DNA of 64,000 bases from Cupriavidus necator (GTDB taxonomy: Bacteria; Pseudomonadota; Gammaproteobacteria; Burkholderiales; Burkholderiaceae): contig CP074382.1 of assembly GCA_022041995.1 (NCBI GenBank), positions 372,001-436,000 on the forward strand, read 5' to 3'. A model generated the notes under the pieces. It saw only the letters and a program-made list of their open reading frames with translations. It made no database searches and was not told where the DNA came from. Numbering within the stretch: position 1 is the stretch's first letter; every line of letters starts with the position of its first letter. Of this stretch, positions 18,168 to 27,132 are shown one piece after another. The translations under genes and the position numbers were made by a program.

Positions 18168-19081
18168 GTGCAATGTTCCATTCTGTTTGGAACTTAAGCG
18201 GCGGTTGGCACGAATGACCTGCTGTAGGATGTCGCGAGCGCTCTTGGTCCAGATGAACGGCTTGGGGTTGGTGTTGTGGTGAGCGATGTACTCGTTGATG
18301 GCGTCGACCAGTTCCGGCACGCTGGTGAATACGCCGCGGCGAAGTCGCTCGGTTGTGATGTCACGAAAGAACCGCTCGACCATGTTCAGCCATGATGCGG
18401 AGGTGGGCGTGAAGTGCATGTTGAATCGCGGATGCTTGGCCAGCCAGTCCTGCACCGCAGGATGCTTGTGGGTGGCGTAGTTGTCTGCGATCAGATGCAG
18501 CGTTTTGTCCTTGGGCGTCTCGCGGTCGATCTTGCGCAGGAACTTCAGCCACTCGGTATGGCGGTGGCGCTGCTGGCACTGGGCGATGACCTGGCCATCG
18601 AGCACGTTGAGCGCGGCAAACAGCGTGGTCGTGCCGTTGCGCTTGTAGTCGTGCGTCATGGTGGCCGCACGCCCCTTCTTCAACGGCAAGCCGGGCTGCG
18701 TGCGATCCAGCGCCTGCACCTGGCTCTTCTCATCGCAGCACAGCACCAGCGCGTGCTCGGGTAGCGACATGTAGAGGCCGACGATGTCTTCGAGCTTCTC
18801 GACGAACTTCGGATCGCGCGACACCTTGAAGCCGCGCACGATGTGCGGCTTCAACCCGTGGGCGTGCCAATGGCGCATGACGGTGCTGGCGCTCACGCCC
18901 AATTCGGCGGCCATCTTGCGCGTGCTCCAGTGCGTGGCCGCAACGGGCTTGGTTTGAGTGGTCAGCTCCACCAGCCGCGCCGTGTCCACCTTCACCGGCG
19001 GCGCACCGCGCGGCAAGTCGCGTTCGATACCGGCCAGCCCCGATTGCGCATACCGCTCACGCCAACGCGAGACCTGCACGC
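18168..19081 (-). mobile_element. IS630-family element, copy 2, truncated
   Basis: This carries the same right end as copy 1 (GTGCAATGTTCC, at 18168), next to TA at 18166-18167. It matches copy 1 until 19081 and then switches to unrelated sequence, losing the first 60 or so codons and the other terminal repeat. The transposase fragment (18165-19079) differs from copy 1 at a few residues (GLYMSLPEHA, ILQQVI). It is inverted relative to copy 1, and the two face each other around 13.0-18.2 kb. Confidence 0.88.
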
Positions 19082-19291
19082 CTCGAACCCAGGCAGCAGT
19101 TCTTGCGCGCTAAATCCGCTGGCGAGCATCCAATCTGCCCAGCCGGCAAGGCAGCGCAGCATCCAGTCGATCCTGCTGGCAGCGTACCCACAGTGTTGGA
19201 GCCAGTCGGCAAAACCGTCGATATGATCTGCGGCGGGGCCGGCGCGGAGTCGGCGCCGGGTAACAGGTGACTTCAAGTGTGTTTCCAGCAT
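19082..19291 (-). pseudogene. Tyrosine recombinase, N-terminal fragment
   Basis: About 70 residues (LKSPVTRRRLRAGPAADHID, LAGWADWMLASGF) resemble the SAM-like N-terminal domain of tyrosine site-specific recombinases carried by transposons. The start is the ATG at 19289-19291. The catalytic domain is gone: the fragment joins the truncated IS630 at 19081. The 270 bp from 19292 to the recombinase remnant at 19562 show no gene, only a hairpin. Confidence 0.6.
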
Positions 19292-19535
19292 GATGGCCTC
19301 ACTTGGTTCACAAGGGGAGCACCGGTATGTGCTGCCGATGTGCTGCGAGACCACCGACTTCGCGGTGCTGACTAATGCATTGTGAGCTTGCGGGAGTGAG
19401 GCCCATTCAAGGCATCAGATACTCTGATCGCCTCCTTTTTTGAACCGCAATAATGCAGAGTGCTGTGCTGCCAAGATGCTAGCTATGCCACCAATTGGAC
19501 GGCGTAGCTTTGCATAACTCCGCGCTCCGCATCAT

Positions 19536-19565
19536 CCGCATTTTGCAGAGAACCGCAAAATGCGG
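19536..19565. repeat. 11-bp perfect hairpin (ccgcattttgc)
   Basis: The arms 19536-19546 and 19555-19565 (ccgcattttgc / gcaaaatgcgg) enclose 8 bases. The right arm overlaps the first bases of the serine-recombinase fragment, so this could be the end or crossover site of the element that truncated it. Confidence 0.6.
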
Positions 19566-20494
19566 AATACGAGCGGGCCAAGATCGCTGAGCGAAACCGT
19601 CGTGGCAAGCTTCACGGTGCCAAACGTGGCAACGTCAATGTGCTATCTGGGGCGCCTTACGGCTACCGCTATATCCGCAGGCAGCTCGACGGGACGCCGG
19701 CCCACTACGTCATCGAACTGCCCCAAGCCGCAACGGTAAAAGCGATGTTCCAATGGGTGGGTCTGGAGCGCCTGAGCATCGGAGAAGTGGTACGCCGGCT
19801 TGCCGAGGCCGGTACCGAGACGGCTTCAGGTAAGCCGTTCTGGGATCGTAGCGTGGTGTGGGGCATATTGCGCAATCCGGCTTACATGGGACGGGCCGCG
19901 TTCGGCAAAACGCAGGTGCGCGATCATCTGCATGTACGCGTACGTGCCCAACGCCACAGCGCTGATGTGCCCAGGAAACCGTATTCGACGATACGCGCGG
20001 ATCCGCAGCAGTGGATCGAAATTCCGGTGCCGGCCATCATCAGTGAAGCGCTGTTCCATACCGTCCAGGGGCAACTTGCCGAGAACCGAAAGCGTGCACG
20101 TCAGAGACGGGATAATGCGCCGCTGCGCCTGCTGCAGGGGCTGACTGTATGCGGACAGTGCCGTTACGCCTATTACGCGAAGAAAGTCAGCAAAGCCGCA
20201 GCCAAAGGACATCAGCGGGATTACGCCTATTACCGCTGCGTAGGAACCGACGCCTATCGATTCGGCGGCGAACGCATCTGTGACAATCTGCAGGTACGAA
20301 CCGACAAACTCGACGATCTTGTGTGGCAGCAAGTTGTGGAGTTGCTCCGGCAGCCAGATCGACTGAGGGGAGAATACGAACGTCGACTGGACGTGTTGGA
20401 GCGAAATGAAAAGAACGGCTTCGACACCACTAGCCTGGACAAGCAGCGGCTTCAGCTTGAAAAAGGAGGTTCGTCAGGAAAAAGTGTGGGTTGA
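19562..20494 (+). pseudogene. Large serine recombinase, catalytic domain missing
   Basis: The open frame begins inside the linker (EYERAKIAERNRRGKLH) that normally follows the resolvase catalytic domain. It then gives the recombinase domain (GAPYGYRYIR, RNPAYMGRAAFGKT) and the zinc ribbon (LTVCGQCRYAYYAKK...YYRCVG...RICDN). The N-terminal catalytic Ser domain is absent, and the C-terminal coiled coil is cut by the ISL3 end at 20468. The usual length is over 500 residues, so this is a dead fragment. Confidence 0.85.
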
Positions 20495-21085
20495 CGAAGG
20501 CTCAGGAAGATTGCCAAGTGCATGATATAGCGCGATTTCCGTCGCCCTGAAGGTTCGGAATCCGTACGATTTTCTCATGGTGACTTTGGCCTTGTTGTTC
20601 AGGCCCTCGACGACGCCGCTGGAGAACTGCTTGCGGGCACGGAAGTAGTTGAGGATCAGCTCACGGTGGGCACGCACGGTGCGGGCGAACTTCTTCATCG
20701 GCTCGATGCGCGAGCGCATCACCTGCGTACACCACTGGTCGAGGAATTTTCCGGCCCAGTCCGGTGAGATGTAATCCCAGAGCTGCTGGAATTCCTCTTT
20801 GAGCAGCCAGGCGCGTACGGTGCGCAGGTTGTACTGCAACAAGTCACGCATGCGCAGTCGCTGTTTGTCGGTCAGGTTTTCCGGACGTTTGAGCAGGCAC
20901 CAGCGGGACTTCTTGAGCACCGGCTCGTATCCGTCGCGGACCATGCGGCGGGACTCTTCAGCGCGAACCTCATCGATAGCCTTATTCATCTTCGCAACGA
21001 TGTGGAAGCGGTCCAGGATGTTCAGCGCATTGGGGCAATGCAGCGCTATCATCTCAAGGTAGGGCTTCCACATATCCGAGCAGAC
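20474..21085 (-). pseudogene. ISL3-family transposase, C-terminal part
   Basis: This is the DDE_Tnp_ISL3 C-terminal domain (NILDRFHIVAKMNKAIDEVR, SSGVVEGLNNKAKVTMRKSYGFR). It joins the N-terminal part at 22478-23113 across the IS256 insertion. Removing IS256 and one copy of the 8-bp duplication gives exactly 416 codons and restores VEFVCSDMWKPYLEMI. The gene is therefore broken only by insertion. Confidence 0.9.
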
Positions 21086-22469
21086 GGGCCTGTCAGTTTT
21101 TTTGTGTGCAGGGCAGGTAAAGGCTCACCGGCGATTGGACCGGTGAGCCAGCATTATCTCAGCGATGGGGGTGGGTGAAGCGTTCTTCGTACAGGATCGC
21201 AAACTGGTTCATGGCTGCCTTCCAGTCATGGGTTGAGCTGCCCCACCTTCCCGTAATATTGCGCAGCGCCAGCCACAGCAGCTTGGTCGCCGCCTCATCG
21301 CTGGGGAAGTGACCTCGGGTCTTAATGATCTTGCGCAGTTGCGCGTTGATGCTCTCGATCGCGTTGGTCGTGTAGAGGATCTTGCGGATCGCCGGCGGGA
21401 ACGTAAAGAACGGAATCACCTGATCCCAGGCGCGACGCCAGGAGGCGGCGATCGGCGTGTACTGCCGGCCCCATTCCCCTTGCTCGAAGGCCTCCAGCTC
21501 GGCCAGCGCAGCCTCGACCGTGGGGGCCGTGTACACGGGCTTGAGCGCGGCCGCCACGGCCCGGCGCTCCTTCCAGCTGACGTACCCCAGGCTGTTGCGG
21601 ATCAGATGCACGATGCAGGTCTGCAGGGTCGTCTCCGGGAACACCGCATTCAGGGCCTGCTCCATCCCTTTGAGGCCATCGGTCACCGCAATCAAGATGT
21701 CCTGCGTGCCGCGCGTCTTCAGGTCGTTGAACACCTTCATCCAGAACTTGGCGCCTTCGGTGTTCTCGATCCACAGGCCCAGAATGTCGCGCGTGCCGTC
21801 AGGCAACACACCCAGGGCCAGGTACCGCCTTGTTGCGCACCACCCCGTCTTCGCGCATCTTGACGCGCAGCGCGTCGAAGAACACCACCGGGTACATCGC
21901 CTCAAGCGGGCGCGCCTGCCAGGCGATGACTTCGTCCATGACCGCATCGGTCACCGAGCTGATGAACTCAGGCGAGACCTCGGTGCCGTACTGTTCGGCC
22001 AGAAACGCCTGGATCTCGCGCACGGTCATGCCACGGGCGTACATGGCGATGATCTTGTCATCGAAGCCGGTGAAGCGCCGCTCGTGCTTGGGGATCAGGA
22101 TCGGCTCGAAGCTGCCGTCGCGGTCGCGTGGGATGTCCACTCGCAGCGGCCCGTCCTTGGTCAACACCGTCTTGGCGCTCTTGCCATTGCGCTGATTGGC
22201 CGTGCCAGCCGGGCGCTCGGCGCCCGGTGCATAGCCCAGATGATGGCCAAGCTCAGCTCCCAGGGCCCGCTCGATCAGGGCCTTCTTGAACGCCATCGAG
22301 GCCTCCTCGACGGCTTCCGCGGTCATGGGACCCTTTACCAAATGGGCGATCAGGTCCTCGGGAATGCTCGGCAGCGCGCGGTCGGCGGCTTGGCTGGTCT
22401 TCGTCTTGCGTGGCATACATGCTCCTTGGTGACATGTTATGCCCTAAACACAAAATTTCTGACAGGTCC
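21086..22469 (-). mobile_element. IS256-family element (1384 bp)
   Basis: The ends are GGGCCTGTCAGTTTTTTTGT and, inward on the right, GGACCTGTCAGAAATTTTGT. The 8-bp duplication gagcagac is at 21078-21085 and 22470-22477. It sits inside the ISL3 transposase gene. Confidence 0.93.
21159..22416 (-). pseudogene. IS256-family (Mutator) transposase with a frameshift
   Basis: The N-terminal part (22416 to about 21822; ELGHHLGYAPG, GMTVREIQAFL, PVVFFDALRVKMREDG) and C-terminal part (to 21159; YLALGVLPDGTRDILGLW, LRNITGRWGSSTHDW) are in different frames. At about 21822 the sequence reads gcggtacctg where the family needs one more base (RNKAVYLALGV). Restoring it gives a normal transposase of about 419 residues. 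It is either a one-base deletion or a sequencing error. Confidence 0.85.
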
Positions 22470-23113
22470 GAGCAGACGAACTCAACCTTCTCGCATACCT
22501 GTTCTCCGATCATGGCAAAGAACTTCGCGAAGCTTTCTTTCGTGCGCTCCTGCCCCACCCATAGTAGACGCGTGCAGCCAGCCTCGATCTGGTAGACCAG
22601 TGTGAGGTACTTGTGTCCACGACCATACTGGATCTCGTCGACACCAAAGGCACGGATCGTACCGAGTTCGCGATGGGCCAGGCCCCAGTCCACCACCCAC
22701 TCCACTGCGTTGAAGACTTTCTCCCAACTGGTGCGGAAGCTTTGTGCCGTCTCCTTCCACGACAGCTTGCGTGCCCACTGCGCCAGGAAGATCATGTAAG
22801 CGCGGGTGAGCGTGTGCTTGCCATTGGCCCACGGCAGGGCTTCGACCTTCACGCCACAGTCACGACAGTCGACGCGCCGCATGGTATAGAGCAGGAATAC
22901 TGCAAAACCCCAGACGGGAATAAACTCGAAGCGGCGCTCCGTGAGTGAGTCGTAACCCCGCGCAGGCTGGTTGCAGCATGAGCAGACCGGCTTCGAACCC
23001 TTGCGCGGCCGAACGTCGATCTCGATGGACTGGGTTGCCTCGCACAGCCGCGCACCTTCATAGACAAAGCCGGGAAAATGATGACAAGCGTTAAGCAGAC
23101 GAGTCAGCAACAT
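22470..23113 (-). pseudogene. ISL3-family transposase, N-terminal part
   Basis: The zinc-finger region (PVCSCCNQPARGYDS, RVDCRDCGVKVE), HTH (LSWKETAQSFRTSWEKVFNAVEW) and first Asp region (FGVDEIQYGRGHKYLTLV) are present. The start ATG at 23111-23113 shares the CATG palindrome with the divergent accessory gene's ATG at 23112-23114. The gene breaks at the IS256 duplication 22470-22477. Confidence 0.88.
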
Positions 23114-23543
23114 GGTTAGCAAGCTCAAAACCGGCAAGGGCAAAGCTGCCATTGTCACCGAACAGCAAACGCTCACCCAGTACATTCCAGACCTGCATAA
23201 CTGGCCGGCTTCGTGGCGAGTCGATGACGAAGATATCTCGACTGGAGAGGAAATCGTAGCAATACTCACGCCTTTCCTTGAGCATCTCCCAACCTTGGGA
23301 TACGCACGCAAGACATTGCTTCGGCACCGCGATCACATCTGGATGCTCGGTGGCGAAATGATCCGACGACGCCATGAAGATCCCGATCTCCTTACCCTCC
23401 CTGTGGCAACCCTCCTGGACAAGCTCATCGAGGAAGACGGCGGCCCTCTCATCTGGCCAGTTATCTCCGAGTCCGCACAAAATTCCTTTGATGCAACCTG
23501 TCGCGAGCTCTATCAGTACCTGAATCGGGCTTCACTCGGCTAG
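23112..23543 (+). CDS. ISL3 accessory protein of unknown function
   Basis: This 143-residue protein (KTGKGKAAIVTEQQ, ARKTLLRHRDHIWMLGGEMIRR, SFDATCRELYQYLNR) lies between the transposase start and the IS right end, so it belongs to the ISL3 element. The central segment looks helical and basic, compatible with DNA binding, but no known fold is recognised. Its start overlaps the divergent transposase start, leaving no intergenic space. I recall similar small genes beside other ISL3 transposases but cannot name a function. Confidence 0.65.
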   Translation: MVSKLKTGKGKAAIVTEQQTLTQYIPDLHNWPASWRVDDEDISTGEEIVAILTPFLEHLPTLGYARKTLLRHRDHIWMLGGEMIRRRHEDPDLLTLPVATLLDKLIEEDGGPLIWPVISESAQNSFDATCRELYQYLNRASLG

Positions 23544-23802
23544 CCGCACATCCGCTTTCACCCACAGATTCCGCCGACGAGCCACAAGTTCTATACGAGA
23601 GAGGAGAAGCCAGCGCTGGCTGACGTGCCCAGCACCTCCTGATTGCGTCCGCGACGGCTGAGTCAGGCGACGATCGCAAAGTCCGTGCGCAGGTACGGGC
23701 TTTGCCCGCGAGCGTGGCGCCTCCGGGCCTATGCATATCGGGCGCGATGCTCTTCCGACAACGGCCTGCAATATTCAGGCCCCTACATTCCACAGGACCG
23801 TG

Positions 23803-24015
23803 ATGGCAGCAACCATTCAACTGCATCTCGACGAGCGGCGTACAGCCGCTTTGACCAGATTGCTCCAGAATGTGAGCTGGTCGGACCTGAGCGCTTATGC
23901 GCGCGATGCCGAAGAAGCCTTGCTGATGCGCGACGCGCTCGACGCCATCGGACGCGCAGTAGTGCTAGGGGATGCCGGTCGCGCGCGGCGTGCCGTCAGG
24001 CGACGTCCCGCCTGA
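23803..24015 (+). CDS. Small conserved hypothetical protein (DUF7706-like)
   Basis: This 70-residue protein (MAATIQLHLDERRTAALTRLL...WSDLSAYARDAEEALLMRDALDAI) resembles short accessory-genome proteins common in Burkholderiales plasmids and islands. It probably folds as two or three helices. No catalytic residue is evident. It stands alone between the ISL3 end and a decayed permease. The family label is from memory. Confidence 0.55.
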   Translation: MAATIQLHLDERRTAALTRLLQNVSWSDLSAYARDAEEALLMRDALDAIGRAVVLGDAGRARRAVRRRPA

Positions 24016-24342
24016 GGCCCCATTCTTGCCCGAAACCGACAGGGCCAGGCGGCAACAGCACCAGCCCGTTGAAGTCCGGTGCGGCATCGATTCTGGAAAA
24101 GCATTCACAAATGCCTGCACTGATAATCCAAAATTTTAAGGGCAACCACGGATGCTCGTCACAAAGTCGACTTCGTGCACTCGATGCCGGTGGGATGAGA
24201 TTCTGTCTTGAAGATTAATCAGAGCGTAAAAAGTATTTTGCTCTAATTATCTGCAATCCGAAGATCATTATCCATGGGGAGACACGGGGCGACTTGATTC
24301 GGTGGTCCCATATTCAGAATTCATATGCCAAGGGTGGCGATA
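24016..24342. other. Intergenic region, nothing recognised
   Basis: About 330 bp of mixed composition, AT-richer near 24210-24260, precede the permease remnant. No ORF, repeat or hairpin was convincing. Confidence 0.4.
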
Positions 24343-24735
24343 ATGGCGAATACCATCGGAAGTGCAGTTGGACTAGGTGCGGCAACCAGGGAACGCGTTC
24401 CTTTGACCATGTATGACGCGGGATGGGTGGTTCTGTGCATCGGCATGGCCATCGGGTCCGGCGTGGTTTTCATGCCGCTGTAAATGGGAATCAAGCGATT
24501 CTGGACCTCGGCGGCGGCTTTGGCGATTGCCTATCCGGCCGTCCATTATCTGTCCAATTTGTATATCCGCTCGCTGTCCGCAAGCGGCCAGTGCACCGAC
24601 TACGCTGGGATCATTACGGAATACCTGGGGAAGAACTGGGGCATCGTCCTCAGCGCAGCATACTTTCTTACCCTCACCAAAGGCATGCTGGCCTACTCAG
24701 CTACCATCACTCACGATGCGGCATCCTATCTTGCA
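24343..24735 (+). pseudogene. HAAAP-family amino acid permease remnant
   Basis: The N-terminus resembles SdaC/TdcC-type H+/amino acid symporters: AGWVVLCIGMAIGSGVVFMPL is the first membrane helix, then MGIKRFW and AVHYLSNLYIRSLS. A TAA at 24481-24483 stands between MPL and MGIKRFW, where the family has a Gln codon, so one base change killed it. Similarity ends near ITHDAASYL. The following 230 bp up to the next gene are open but unrecognised (to 24969), so most of the permease has been deleted. Confidence 0.7.
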
Positions 24736-24972
24736 TTGCCGTTTTCTTTCCTCCGACTCGCGGGCGGATTGCCCCGCGGGTCACATGGGGAACCCATTTT
24801 CGCATCCTGGGCGGCAGATGGCAGGGCCATGGGCGCCATCCCGATTTTTACCGGGGCAGCCGCCACGGATGCAACGATGTCCCGATTCGACCGCCCGGAA
24901 CCGGACATCATTGCGCGGGTTCGGTCGCATGATCCGCCCATGCCCCCGTCTCTTTCTCTTGCAGACTGAATC

Positions 24973-26151
24973 ATGACCTCCGATCACGACCTTCTCACCC
25001 AGCTCAAGTCCTGGCGCCATGCGCTGCACCGCAGTCCCGAGACCGGTTTCGAGGAATGGCATACCTCCGACTTCATCGCCCGGCTGCTTGGCGAGATGGG
25101 CATGGAGGTTCATCGCGACCTCGGCGGCACCGGTCTGGTGGCCAACCTGCGCGTCGGCTCCGGCACCGGCGTGATCGGACTGCGCGCGGACATGGACGCG
25201 CTCGCCATTCATGAAGACGCGCCGGGGCGCGCCCATGTGTCATCCACGGCCGGCAAGATGCACGCCTGCGGCCACGATGGCCATATGGCGATGGTCCTGG
25301 GCGCGGCAAGGCTGCTCAGCGAACGCCGCGACTTCGACGGAACCGTCCGCTTCATCTTCCAGCCCGCCGAGGAGCATGGGCGAGGCGCGAAAGCGATGAT
25401 GAAGGATGGACTGTTCGAGCAGTTCCCGGTCGACGCCATCTTCGGTGCACACAATATGCCCGGACTTCCCGCAGGAAGCATCGCGACACGCGCGGGTGGC
25501 ATCATGGCCAGCGAAGACAATTTCATGATCCACGTGAAGGGACGCGGTACGCATGCCGCCCGTCCGCACATGGGTATCGACCCCATCGTGATTGCCGCCG
25601 AGATCGTGTTGGCGCTGCAAACGATCGTGTCCAGGAATCTCGATCCCAGCCAGCCTGCGGTGATCTCGTGTACGGAATTCATCACCGACGGCATTCGCAA
25701 CGCCATTCCGACCAACGTGGCCATCAAGGGCGATACGCGCAGCTATACGCCTGCCGTGCAGAGGTTGCTTGAGACCCGGATGCGCGAAATTGCCGAGGGA
25801 ATCTGCCGGCTGCACGGCGCCGAGTGCGCCTTCACCTACACGCATGAGTTCGCGCCTACCGTGAATTGGGAGCAGTGGGTGCCGGTCGCGCTGGAGGCCG
25901 CGCGAAACGTCGTTGGCACCGATCGCGTGAACGGCAACATCGAGCCGATGATGATTTCCGAAGACTTCGGGGCCTTCCTGCAGGCCGTGCCAGGCGCTTT
26001 CGTCTTTATCGGCAACGGCGACACTGGCACGCCAGGCGGCATTCCGCTGCACAACAGTTGCTATGACTTCAACGACGAAGTGCTTACAGTGGGTGCGCGA
26101 TATTTCGCGGAGTTGGCGCGGCTGGCGCTACCTGCACGCCAAGTCGAATAG
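24973..26151 (+). CDS. M20 amidohydrolase (hippurate hydrolase / IAA-amino acid hydrolase group)
   Basis: This 392-residue cytosolic metallopeptidase-like amidohydrolase is complete. Metal and catalytic motifs are GLRADMDALAI, ACGHDGHMAMVLGAA, FQPAEEHGRGAKAM, a His in GTHAARPHMGIDP of the dimerisation domain, and SEDFGAFLQ near the C-terminus. The group cleaves N-acyl amino acids such as hippurate. It follows a decayed permease, which may have been its uptake partner, and a second M20 tail lies just downstream. The exact substrate is unknown. Confidence 0.85.
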   Translation: MTSDHDLLTQLKSWRHALHRSPETGFEEWHTSDFIARLLGEMGMEVHRDLGGTGLVANLRVGSGTGVIGLRADMDALAIHEDAPGRAHVSSTAGKMHACGHDGHMAMVLGAARLLSERRDFDGTVRFIFQPAEEHGRGAKAMMKDGLFEQFPVDAIFGAHNMPGLPAGSIATRAGGIMASEDNFMIHVKGRGTHAARPHMGIDPIVIAAEIVLALQTIVSRNLDPSQPAVISCTEFITDGIRNAIPTNVAIKGDTRSYTPAVQRLLETRMREIAEGICRLHGAECAFTYTHEFAPTVNWEQWVPVALEAARNVVGTDRVNGNIEPMMISEDFGAFLQAVPGAFVFIGNGDTGTPGGIPLHNSCYDFNDEVLTVGARYFAELARLALPARQVE

Positions 26152-26185
26152 AGGGAATCTCAAAGGTCACGGCCTGTCTAGGGAC

Positions 26186-26290
26186 CGCTACCATAGCCCC
26201 GCCTCCGGCGCCGCCCGTCCCGGCCCCGGTCCTTTACACGCCGCCCCATCTGGCCGAGCGCATTCGCGAGGAACGGGCCGCGATGGAGGC
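26186..26290 (+). pseudogene. Cyclase-linker remnant
   Basis: A short frame reading VLYTPPHLAERIREERAAMEAKG resembles the linker that precedes the class III cyclase domain in zinc-ribbon/cyclase/AAA proteins such as the one at 37716. Only this linker remains, fused to an M20 tail, so it is a relic of rearrangement. Confidence 0.4.
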
Positions 26291-26299
26291 CAAGGGTGT

Positions 26300-26565
26300 G
26301 GACGCCGCCGGCGAGCGCAGGAGTCTTTGGACCGGAGTCACTCGATGTCGAGGTACGACCTAATTCGGGATCGGAGGATTTTGGCCAATTGTTGCAGAAG
26401 ATTCCCGGGTGCTACCTGAACATCGGAAATGGAGACACGGCTGCGCTGCACAATCTGGCGTACGATTTTAATGACAAAGCCATTCCTTACGGCGTAAGGT
26501 TCCTCGTCGCCGTTGCACAAGGACGTCTGGCATGCGCTTTGTGGCGCGAAGAGTTCACGTATTGA
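26300..26565 (+). pseudogene. M20 amidohydrolase, C-terminal fragment
   Basis: The C-terminal motif SEDFGQLLQKIPGCYLNIGNGD with a following HNLAYDFND corresponds to SEDFGAFLQAVPGAFVFIGNGD and HNSCYDFND of the intact M20 protein encoded upstream. It is a diverged paralogue tail, without catalytic core. Confidence 0.75.
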
Positions 26566-27132
26566 ATTGCGTTCTCTTTCCGGGAGGCCCCTGGGGCTCT
26601 TCTGCAGGTGAGTTCTATCCAGCCTTGACTTGTTAGGCTGGGTAGGTCGGCCACTGAATAGAAATCCTGCAGGACAATCGGACATTTGTTGTCCCTCAGG
26701 CGGGGCAGGGGCGCCGCACCCCGCCAATGCCCCTATCCACGGCAAGAAGTTACGCCGTCATCCAGACGACACAGCCCATCAGATCGTGAGTCCGCTTCGG
26801 GGCCACGGAGTCCGTCGGCGTGCCTGTGGCGGGTTTTCGCCGTGCCTAAGTGATTCAGGCTCATCACATCACGCCTCATGTCTCGTCGTGCAAGCGCGCG
26901 CCTATGCCCATCGTCCTCAAGGCTCATTTCACTGAGATCGGCGCCATAGCACCCATCTAAAGTGCGCCAACGAACACGATAGGGAAACCTCCCCAGCGAC
27001 CCATTTTGCACCGTTGTTGCGTGTCGTAGGCTAAAGTAGCGCCGTTTTTGCGCTGCTCCTGCAATACGATCCACTGAATATGTGGGCAAGGCTCGCGCCC
27101 GGTGATTTCAAATGCGTGTAAGGTGACTGCTG
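26566..27132. other. Intergenic region before the carbamoylase gene
   Basis: About 570 bp without a convincing gene. The word gaaacctccccagcg at 26983 also occurs at 37301 inside the ndmA-like tail, too short to define a repeat family. Confidence 0.4.

Larger units (their letters stand above)
20468..23583. mobile_element. ISL3-family element, split by IS256
   Basis: The left end GGTTCGTCAGGAAAAAGTG and, read inward on the right, GGCTCGTCGGCGGAATCTG form imperfect inverted repeats that continue with TGTGGGT. No matching 8-bp duplication was found at the flanks. Inside are a minus-strand transposase, interrupted at 21086-22469, and a plus-strand accessory gene. Without IS256 the element would be about 1.72 kb. 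Confidence 0.75.
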
